A DNA stretch of 5,928 bases from NCBI GenBank assembly GCA_003661865.1, contig QMWY01000084.1, positions 1 to 5,928 on the forward strand. The letters are read 5' to 3'. Positions 1 through 4,583 of this stretch are shown here, piece by piece. Position 1 is the stretch's first letter. Each line of letters begins with the position of its first letter. The notes beneath the pieces are model-generated. The model saw nothing but the letters and a program-made list of their open reading frames with translations, was not told where the DNA came from and did not search any database. A program made the translations under genes and the position numbers. This DNA is from Thermoprotei archaeon. GTDB lineage: Archaea; Thermoproteota; Thermoprotei_A; Sulfolobales; Ignisphaeraceae.

Positions 1-204
1 AGCATAAACGAGCTGTTCCGAGTAATCGCTAGGGCCCTCGGGGTCTCGCTGAACCCTGTGTATAGACCTCCTAGGCCGGGAGATGTGAAGGCGAGCTACG
101 CCTCTATAGAACGGGCCCGCGCAGTGCTTGGATGGAGCCCCCGGACAAGTCTTGAAGAGGGTATTAGGAGGACTGTGGAGTGGTTCCTTGAGTGGGGTGC
201 CTAG
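1..204 (+). CDS. NDP-sugar epimerase/dehydratase (extended SDR family), C-terminal fragment
   Basis: Partial gene, open at the left edge; the last 67 residues and the TAG stop are present. The fragment carries the typical C-terminal signature of NAD-dependent epimerases/dehydratases such as UDP-glucose 4-epimerase: a PRPGDVKASYAS segment, then ERARAVLGWSPRTSLEEGI and a final amphipathic helix (RRTVEWFLEW). In this family the region binds the nucleotide-sugar, while the NAD-binding Rossmann part and the Tyr-Lys catalytic pair lie upstream, outside the window. The exact sugar cannot be told from this end; galactose epimerase, dTDP-glucose dehydratase and related enzymes share the motif. The potassium channel gene begins 6 nt after the stop on the same strand, so the two may be cotranscribed. 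A degenerate copy of this 3' end appears near 1942-1993. Confidence 0.88.
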   Translation, partial: SINELFRVIARALGVSLNPVYRPPRPGDVKASYASIERARAVLGWSPRTSLEEGIRRTVEWFLEWGA

Positions 205-210
205 AACCCA

Positions 211-1257
211 TTGATATTCGCCGTGTACACCCTGCTCAGGAAACTGATAAGGCTACTGCTTAGGAGCAAGCCCCTGCTAGTCCTAACGCTATTCGCCCTA
301 GTGATCATGTTCAACGCTCTTCTCTTCTACTGGGCCGAGGCCATCGCAGGTGGGAGGAGGGATATCGACCTCTTCGAATCTCTTTACTGGTCAATTATAA
401 CCTCAGCCACAGTGGGCTACGGTGATATAACACCGAAAACGGCAGCAGGGAAGCTCGTCGCTATGGAGGCCACGGTCACCGGGATAGCCATGTTCACACT
501 ACTGGTATCTACAATAGCTGAGGAGTTCTTAAGCAGCGCTATGAAGAGGGCTATGGGGTTGGGGAGGCTGAGACGCGTGGACCTCCTAGTGATCGGGGAT
601 ACCGAAGCGTGTCGCGAGGTTATAGAGGAGGTTAGGAGGGCTAGGCCCCAGTGGAGGATCGGGTGGATCCTACCGGAGCAACCCCCCTCTCCACCACGCG
701 ATGTTGAGTTCGTCGTTGGTGACCCATCGGATGACGAGACGCTAAGGCGTGGAGGGGTAGAGCGTGCTGAACATGTAGTTATATGCCTAGGTGACGACTC
801 TAAGGCCATACATACGGTACTCGCGATCAGGAGACTTAGGCGCGACGTACCCATAGCGGCGCTCGCCAATACGCGGAGGGCTGAGGAGCTGCTACGCACC
901 GCAGGGGCCTCGATGGTGGTGCCCGCGAGGATCGTTGGAAGGGCCCTGGCATCGGCGATCTTCGAACCCACGGTGACCCGGTTCATAGAGGAGGTCGCTG
1001 CTGTTAGGAGTGCTGCGGACCTGAAGGAGTACAGCGTATCCGTTGAGGAGGAGGGGGCGAGCCTAGGCGAGGTCGCTAGGAGCGTTGAGGCGAGCGATAG
1101 GGGCGCTAGGTACGTACCCCTAGCGGTTGTCCGGGGCAGGGAGATCGTGTTCTCCCCGAGCAGCGACTTCAGGCTGAGGAGGGGGGACCGCGTGGTCTTC
1201 CTCAAGAGCCGCAGCGGAGGAGGGAAAGAGCGATCTCAACAGCCCGGAGAAGGCTAG
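211..1257 (+). CDS. MthK-type potassium channel: two membrane helices plus cytoplasmic RCK domain
   Basis: Encodes a 348-residue membrane channel for K+. An N-terminal basic stretch (about 1-20) is followed by membrane helix 1 (about 21-43), a pore helix (about 53-66), the selectivity filter TVGYGD (67-72) and membrane helix 2 (about 80-107) with a possible hinge glycine at 91. An RCK N-domain (about 123-240) has a degenerate Rossmann turn (VIGDTEACREV rather than GxGxxG, as in MthK) and the GDPSDDETLRRGGV segment typical of the family. An RCK C-domain (about 270-332) and a polar Ser/Gly/Lys tail follow. Start is TTG 211, since an in-frame stop at 202-204 excludes anything earlier; GGGGTG at 194-199 is a possible ribosome site with a long 11-nt spacer. 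GTG 223 is the alternative. Recalled alignment to MthK shows the Ca2+-binding acidic residues replaced (C192, L218, N220), so the gating ligand is unclear. The last 56 bases overlap the convergent HAD gene. Confidence 0.93.
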   Translation: MIFAVYTLLRKLIRLLLRSKPLLVLTLFALVIMFNALLFYWAEAIAGGRRDIDLFESLYWSIITSATVGYGDITPKTAAGKLVAMEATVTGIAMFTLLVSTIAEEFLSSAMKRAMGLGRLRRVDLLVIGDTEACREVIEEVRRARPQWRIGWILPEQPPSPPRDVEFVVGDPSDDETLRRGGVERAEHVVICLGDDSKAIHTVLAIRRLRRDVPIAALANTRRAEELLRTAGASMVVPARIVGRALASAIFEPTVTRFIEEVAAVRSAADLKEYSVSVEEEGASLGEVARSVEASDRGARYVPLAVVRGREIVFSPSSDFRLRRGDRVVFLKSRSGGGKERSQQPGEG

Positions 1258-1882
1258 GGGCCCTAGCATCGGGCTCAGGCCCCCGGTACCCACCCCTATC
1301 GATCAGCACAACCCTCATACCGCTCCTCCTAGCCTCCTCAACATCCCTCCACGTATCCCCTATAACGACGCAGCTTCCCGGCTCCACCCCTAGCCTCCTA
1401 GCAGCCTCTAGGAATAGCCTGGGATCGGGCTTCCTAACACCCATAGCCCCACTAGTGACCACGGTATCGAGGAGCTCTAGGAGCCCGAGCTTTTCAAGGA
1501 TCCCCTTAGCAACTCTATCATCAGCATCGCTCACAACCGCAACCCTGCCGCACGCCTCCTTAGCTCTTAGAACGGCTTCACGAGCCCCTGGAACAGGGTA
1601 GGCGTGACGCACATGCGCCTCAACGTGGAGCCTATCAACCAGATCCCTATCGATCCTGAGCTTGAAACCCTTCTCCTCGGAGAGCCTGCGTAGCGCCTCC
1701 ATCACAGCGTCTAGACTCTCCATACCTTGCGATTCGTAGCTGCGGTAAAGCTCTAGATGCTCCTTGGGGCTGAAAGAGTTCCCATGGAGCTTTGCCAGCT
1801 CCTCCGATAGGGCTATGTGTGCCTCCTCATCCGATCTGAGGTCTATGAGCGTGCCGAACAGGTCGAAGATCACCGCAGGCAT
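1202..1882 (-). CDS. HAD-superfamily hydrolase (subfamily I, haloacid dehalogenase/phosphatase-like)
   Basis: A 226-residue soluble HAD protein, of usual length for the family. All four motifs are visible, numbered from ATG 1882: motif I FDLFGTLID with nucleophile D7, motif II VVSDAD with S118, motif III RKPDPRLF with K151, and motif IV VIGDTWRDVEEA with D176 and D180. A helical cap domain lies between motifs I and II (about 15-90). The residue two after the nucleophile is F9 rather than the Asp that acts as acid/base in most HAD phosphatases, a pattern also found in 2-haloacid dehalogenase-like members, so phosphatase activity should not be assumed; the substrate is unknown. ATG 1882 is preferred because motif I then begins at the usual distance and GGTG (1895-1892) sits 9 nt upstream. 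GTG 1894 would add four residues and has no such site. It converges on the channel gene with a 56-nt overlap that encodes its last 18 residues. Confidence 0.88.
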   Translation of the reverse strand: MPAVIFDLFGTLIDLRSDEEAHIALSEELAKLHGNSFSPKEHLELYRSYESQGMESLDAVMEALRRLSEEKGFKLRIDRDLVDRLHVEAHVRHAYPVPGAREAVLRAKEACGRVAVVSDADDRVAKGILEKLGLLELLDTVVTSGAMGVRKPDPRLFLEAARRLGVEPGSCVVIGDTWRDVEEARRSGMRVVLIDRGGYRGPEPDARAPSLLRAVEIALSLLRCGS

Positions 1883-1941
1883 GGCAGTCAGCACCGCGGC
1901 TACATGGCTACGCAGAGTGTTAAGGGCTTCGCCCTACACGG

Positions 1942-1993
1942 GTATAGACCAAGGCTACGCGATCAGTGTAGAGAAGCGCGCAGTGCTTAGGAA
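1942..1993 (+). pseudogene. Degenerate remnant of an NDP-sugar epimerase 3' end
   Basis: Three blocks match the functional epimerase fragment at the left of the window in the same order and strand: GTATAGACC (1942-1950 versus 60-68), GCTACGC (1954-1960 versus 95-101) and CGCGCAGTGCTT (1977-1988 versus 118-129). The last two blocks have identical 16-nt spacing, and the first is 23 nt closer, as if by deletion. In the matching frame the remnant reads YAISVEKRAVL against YASIERARAVL in the intact gene. Similarity fades after about 1993. The piece is too short and broken to encode an enzyme. It may be a partial duplication or what is left of a paralogue. It lies antisense to the 5' flank of the HAD gene. 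Confidence 0.42.
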
Positions 1994-2089
1994 CTCACGG
2001 AGCCACGTAGTATTGGCGTAGAACCGGTTCACGTAGCACTCCTCACCTATCAACCTAGCGATGTTTGGCACCAACGCTGAGAAGAGGTC

Positions 2090-2293
2090 TCAGCTAAGTA
2101 CAGCAATCACATCCACATCGCTATCCTTGGCATGGTGAAGCGCACCGTTCATGGCACCTACCTTGCCCCCACCACCGTTATCAACAACCTCATTAACGGC
2201 GTTAACCCCTTCGTGCTCTAGGTAACCAAGGGCTTCGCGTGCAACACTTAGGCTGTCTCCATCACCTCTATCCACGATAAGCACAACCTTAGC
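2090..2293 (-). pseudogene. Fragment of a family 2 glycosyltransferase-like gene
   Basis: Between in-frame stops TAA (2294-2296) and TGA (2090-2092) the - strand encodes a GT2-like stretch. It has KVVLIVDRGDGDSLSVARE (strand beta-2 region with the VxVDxGxxD pattern), then VVDNGGGGKVGAMNGAL and DSDVDVIAVLS. These match the N-x-G-x-x-G-K-x-x-A-x-N-x-x-L ... VxVLDAD pattern of GT-A fold glycosyltransferases. The block stops exactly where the catalytic D-x-D should follow; past the TGA the same frame goes on with DLFSALVPNIARLIGEE and stays open to TAG 1955-1957. The N-terminal strand, catalytic site and acceptor part are missing or unrecognisable, so this is read as a decayed gene rather than a 64-residue protein. 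GTG 2284 is the only plausible local start. A short functional protein cannot be fully excluded. Confidence 0.45.
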
Positions 2294-2519
2294 TTAACCC
2301 AACTCCTCTTAACCCCGTTCTCCTGCGAGGCTTCGCCATGCATAGCCGTAGAGTAGCATTGCGAACTCTACAACAGCTTATGGTTAGCGTAAACACAGCC
2401 TACATAGCATATAGAAGGGTCTCCCCGCACCCCGGAGGAGCAATAACCATTCCACAGTGCTGGGGAACATCAATTCCCGCTACCCTTGCTAACGCTTTAG
2501 CCGCGATGTTTTAGGCATG

Positions 2520-2578
2520 GGTACTGCGTATGTAGAGAAAAAGAGTGTTCTCTAACTTGCTTCAACGCATGCAGTACC
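2520..2578. repeat. Nested inverted repeats at the 3' end of the small unknown gene
   Basis: Outer arms GGTACTGC (2520-2527) and GCAGTACC (2571-2578) are perfect 8-base complements. Inside them TAGAGAA (2533-2539) and TTCTCTA (2548-2554) are perfect 7-base complements with an 8-nt loop. The right outer arm lies within the last codons of the - strand gene ending at 2562. The structure could fold in RNA of either strand. Confidence 0.55.
2534..2545 (-). terminator. T-rich terminator after the small unknown gene
   Basis: On the - strand, about 17 nt past the TGA stop at 2562, the sequence reads CTCTTTTTCTCT. Archaeal RNA polymerase typically stops at short T-runs just after genes, and this is the only clear one in the vicinity. 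The inner inverted repeat overlaps it, so a hairpin may help. Confidence 0.5.
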
Positions 2579-2888
2579 GCGGAGGCTTACCGCTGAAGAA
2601 GTCTATTAGGCAGTTCACGGTCTCTTCACGGCTGTGGATCTCCATGTACTCTATGTTTCTGGGACCGTCCTCGTACCTTATATGGTACTTACCCCCACCT
2701 AGAGGGGTTATCTCGATGAAGCGGTCTCGATCAGGGTCGTCGAACCCTACCATGGCAGGTATATCGACCTCGGGTGGCGATACCTTGACAAGGTCGAGAA
2801 GAGCTATAGCATCGCGTAGCTCTATGGGGCAGAGCATTATGACGCCTTCGTGTCTCTCTGGCTGTACGTAGAGCGTGATCCTGCCCAA
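2562..2888 (-). CDS. Small protein of unknown function
   Basis: I do not recognise this family. From TTG 2888 it is a 108-residue soluble protein with no membrane segment or signal peptide. It begins with a probable strand (GRITLYVQ) and VIMLCPI, then a helix (IELRDAIALLDLVKV), a loop rich in Pro/Asp, and a strand-strand-helix tail: DRFIEITPLGGGKYHIRYEDG, then a strand and the helix REETVNCLIDFFSGK. Two cysteines near the end (in VNCLI and RYCMR) do not form an obvious metal site. The frame is open to 2993, with ATG 2951 (129 residues) and GTG 2993 (143 residues) as alternatives. TTG 2888 is preferred because GAGGAG (2901-2896) lies 7 nt ahead and a good BRE/TATA (GAAAGG-TAAATATA, 2940-2927) lies about 42 nt ahead. 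ATG 2951 has no ribosome site and would swallow that promoter. It is divergent from the TIM-barrel gene and probably coregulated with it. Confidence 0.65.
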   Translation of the reverse strand: MGRITLYVQPERHEGVIMLCPIELRDAIALLDLVKVSPPEVDIPAMVGFDDPDRDRFIEITPLGGGKYHIRYEDGPRNIEYMEIHSREETVNCLIDFFSGKPPRYCMR

Positions 2889-2924
2889 TACCCTGCTCCT
2901 CGTGGGCTCCACTGCGTTTCGAGC

Positions 2925-2941
2925 ACTATATTTACCTTTCT
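2925..2941. promoter_or_regulatory. Shared quasi-palindromic TATA box for a divergent gene pair
   Basis: The + strand reads TATATTTA (2927-2934) and the - strand reads TAAATATA over the same bases, with a purine-rich BRE-like GAAAGG ahead of it on the - strand. Its centre (2930.5) is 41.5 nt from GTG 2972 on the right and 42.5 nt from TTG 2888 on the left. With the usual archaeal distance of about 26 nt to the transcription start, each message would begin near 2956 or 2905 with a leader of about 16 nt holding its Shine-Dalgarno box. Confidence 0.55.
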
Positions 2942-2959
2942 CCTCCACCATGCCCAGAG

Positions 2960-2964
2960 GGTGA
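2960..2964 (+). promoter_or_regulatory. Ribosome binding site GGTGA deciding the GTG 2972 start
   Basis: GGTGA within AGGGTGAG is complementary to the CACCTCC end of archaeal 16S rRNA, with a 7-nt spacer to GTG 2972. No other start codon nearby is so well placed. Confidence 0.65.
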
Positions 2965-2971
2965 GAGAAAA

Positions 2972-3790
2972 GTGCTGGTAGCCGTATCGACATCTCTTCT
3001 ACGCAGCCTATGTGTTGTAGATGCTGCGCTAACCCTCGCCCAATGCGGCTTTAGGACCGTTGAGCTCAACTACGCTGGGCTCCTACGCTGCAGCGATGGA
3101 GTACCTGAGGCCGTTAGCAGGCTGCGCAGGGCTGTTTCCCGTGGTGAGGTATCTGTCCTGAGCATCCATGCCCCCTATACCTACGTGGTCAAGAACCTTG
3201 GGCTATGGAATTGCTCCTCGCCCGAGAGGCTAGCAGGGGTCTACTGGTCTCTCATAGCACCCATTGTTGAGGCGGCTGAGCCGAGGATGATCGTTGTTCA
3301 CCCTATGCATGTGAAGGCTGTTGCCAATCCCGAGGAGTTCACCCTTACATTCCTAGAACTCCTAAGGGACTGGGCATTGGCGAGCGGCACGATCCTGGCC
3401 GTGGAGAACCTGGTACGGGGCGAAGAGCCTTGGAGCGATGTTGGAAGAGTTGCAGAACTCGCTAGGAGTATTGGTGCCGGGGTGTGCCTAGATGTTGGTC
3501 ATGCTAACTATGCTAGGCAAGGGATCCCGGAGGCCGCCGAGCATCTCCTAAGGCACGGACTCCTAGTATCGATGCATCTCCATGACAACGACGGCTCGGC
3601 TGATCAGCATCTACCGCCGTTTACAGGTGCTGTGGAGTGGCGTAGGCTATTCGCTGTTCTGAAGAGCTATGGCTATAGGGGGCCCGGAGTTATCGAGGCT
3701 GGGTGCAGCGAACCTATGGCTAAGTGCCTCAACTGGCTATCGCTTCTCAGGGCGCTGAAGCCCTTCCTCAAGGAGCTCAGAGTTCCGTAG
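2972..3790 (+). CDS. Metal-dependent TIM-barrel protein, sugar phosphate isomerase/epimerase or endonuclease IV-like
   Basis: A 272-residue cytoplasmic protein of the xylose isomerase-like TIM-barrel/AP endonuclease 2 family. Motifs in order: LSIHAPYTY (H66), IVVHPM (H110), AVENL (E145), CLDVGHAN (D174, H177), MHLHDNDG (H202, H204), the DQHLPP stretch (D211, H213) and VIEAG (E242). These positions correspond to the nine metal ligands of endonuclease IV as I recall them, so a multi-metal site is plausible. However, the HDNDG...HLPP pattern and the short barrel are usual for sugar isomerase/epimerase relatives, which is the safer call; substrate unknown. Start GTG 2972 is fixed by GGTGA at 2960-2964 and the TATA box at 2927-2934. 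It is divergent from the small unknown gene, and the suf operon downstream has its own promoter 8 nt after this stop. Confidence 0.83.
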   Translation: MLVAVSTSLLRSLCVVDAALTLAQCGFRTVELNYAGLLRCSDGVPEAVSRLRRAVSRGEVSVLSIHAPYTYVVKNLGLWNCSSPERLAGVYWSLIAPIVEAAEPRMIVVHPMHVKAVANPEEFTLTFLELLRDWALASGTILAVENLVRGEEPWSDVGRVAELARSIGAGVCLDVGHANYARQGIPEAAEHLLRHGLLVSMHLHDNDGSADQHLPPFTGAVEWRRLFAVLKSYGYRGPGVIEAGCSEPMAKCLNWLSLLRALKPFLKELRVP

Positions 3791-3797
3791 CCCCCGG

Positions 3798-3804
3798 TTT
3801 ATTA
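3798..3804 (+). promoter_or_regulatory. TATA box of the sufCB operon
   Basis: TTTATTA in the short gap after the TIM-barrel gene is the only A/T-rich block there. Its centre is 45 nt before TTG 3846, which predicts a transcription start near 3827 and a leader of about 19 nt containing GGGTGGA. This argues against the upstream TTG 3807. Confidence 0.5.
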
Positions 3805-3833
3805 CCTTGGCCATACACACAGGGTCTCGGAGC

Positions 3834-3840
3834 GGGTGGA
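3834..3840 (+). promoter_or_regulatory. Ribosome binding site GGGTGGA for sufC
   Basis: GGTG (3835-3838) pairs with the anti-Shine-Dalgarno core, 7 nt before TTG 3846. It selects this start over the in-frame TTG 3807, which has no such site. Confidence 0.55.
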
Positions 3841-3845
3841 CAGCG

Positions 3846-4583
3846 TTGCTGCTGCTCAGGGACGTGGCCGTCGAAGTTGGGGGAAGGGTCGTTGTTAGGA
3901 GGGCATCGATCGAGATCCCGAGGGGGGAGATACACCTGCTCCTAGGCCCGAACGCCTCGGGGAAGACAACGCTTCTACGCGGGGTCGTGGGGTACCCGGG
4001 GTACAGGATCGCTAGGGGTGAGGCGATGCTCGGCGGTGTTGACCTGAGGCCCCTAACTATGGAGGAACGCGTAGCCGCGGGGATAGGGATAGCGTTCCAG
4101 TGGCTCCCAAGGCTACGCGGGGTTAGGCTTAGGAGGCTCCTGGAGAAAATAGTGTCCAAGAGGCTTGGGGGCTCCTCTAGGGAGGTTGAGGAGGAGGTTA
4201 GGAGGATAGCGAGGCTGCTGTCCATAGAGCACCTCCTCGATAGGGATGTGGGCGCGGGGTTCAGCGGTGGGGAGGGTAAGCGGGTGGAGGTCGCTACACT
4301 CCTAGCACAGAGGCCCCGGGTGGCACTAGTAGACGAGCCGGACTCCGGGGTCGATGTGGACTCGGTCTTCATGGTTGCCCAAGGGCTCGAGGAGCTGATG
4401 AGGGAGGGGACCGAGGCGATGCTCATAGTGACCCACACGGGGTTCATAGCCAGGAGCATGAGGCACAGCAGGGCCTACGTCATGCTGGGAGGTGAGATCG
4501 TGTACAGCGGCCCCTCGGGGGAGGTGCTCAGGGCTGTGCTGGAGAAGGGGTTTTCGTGGCTGAGGGGAGGCAGCGATGGGTAG
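3846..4583 (+). CDS. sufC: Fe-S cluster assembly ATPase SufC
   Basis: A 245-residue ABC-type ATPase that drives Fe-S cluster assembly on SufB in the cytoplasm; it is not a membrane transporter. Numbered from TTG 3846: Walker A GPNASGKTT (34-42, K40), Q-loop glutamine Q85 in IAFQWLP, ABC signature FSGGEGKR (139-146), Walker B VALVDEPDSGVD (159-170, catalytic E164) and switch histidine H197 in VTHTG. The FSGGE-x-KR signature and the DEPDSG-x-D-x-D Walker B/D-loop are hallmarks of SufC rather than importer ATPases. Length is normal for the family (about 245-255). TTG 3846 gives the usual short N-terminus (MLLLRDVAVEVGG) and has promoter and ribosome site support. TTG 3807 would add 13 atypical residues. 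The stop overlaps the sufB start by 8 nt (ATGGGTAG), so the two are probably translationally coupled. Confidence 0.93.
   Translation: MLLLRDVAVEVGGRVVVRRASIEIPRGEIHLLLGPNASGKTTLLRGVVGYPGYRIARGEAMLGGVDLRPLTMEERVAAGIGIAFQWLPRLRGVRLRRLLEKIVSKRLGGSSREVEEEVRRIARLLSIEHLLDRDVGAGFSGGEGKRVEVATLLAQRPRVALVDEPDSGVDVDSVFMVAQGLEELMREGTEAMLIVTHTGFIARSMRHSRAYVMLGGEIVYSGPSGEVLRAVLEKGFSWLRGGSDG

Larger units (their letters stand above)
1895..2561. other. Gene-poor, eroded stretch between the HAD gene and the small unknown gene
   Basis: About 670 bases without an intact gene. It is visibly richer in A/T than its flanks, and open stretches are short and interrupted. Recognisable content: a fragment resembling the 3' end of an epimerase gene (+ strand, near 1942-1993), a glycosyltransferase-2-like fragment (- strand, 2090-2293), and an inverted repeat with a T-run (2520-2578). 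Between 2294 and 2519 I recognise nothing. It contains a 58-codon + strand ORF (2338-2514) and a broken - strand frame, neither with convincing family features. The overall picture is a decaying locus. Confidence 0.6.

Noticed and set aside
417..1205. Long - strand ORF antisense to the channel
   Set aside because: Serine/threonine-rich composition typical of a shadow frame; the + strand has clear channel and RCK motifs.
1923..1935. Short hairpin AGGGC-TTC-GCCCT, sharing GGCTTCGCC with 2329-2337
   Set aside because: Two copies of a 9-base self-complementary-like string are too little to call a repeat family, and no T-run follows to make a terminator.
1764..2021. + strand ORF of 85 codons across the HAD start
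   Set aside because: Its first half is antisense to the HAD gene; only the last part has meaning, as the epimerase remnant already listed.
2408..2510. - strand frame reading GIDVPQHCGMVIAPPGCGETLLYAM, which hints at a Walker A (GxxGxGKT) or an IS110-like GIDV start
   Set aside because: The Walker lysine is missing, stops lie at both ends and no other motif follows, so neither an ATPase nor a transposase can be supported.
2338..2514. A 58-codon + strand ORF beginning ATG with GAGG about 7 nt upstream
   Set aside because: No recognisable motif, third codon positions lack the G/C bias of the neighbouring genes, and it lies in the eroded region; more likely chance.
3737..4459. Long - strand ORF antisense to sufC
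   Set aside because: Low-complexity Ser/Thr-rich shadow of a well-supported SufC gene.
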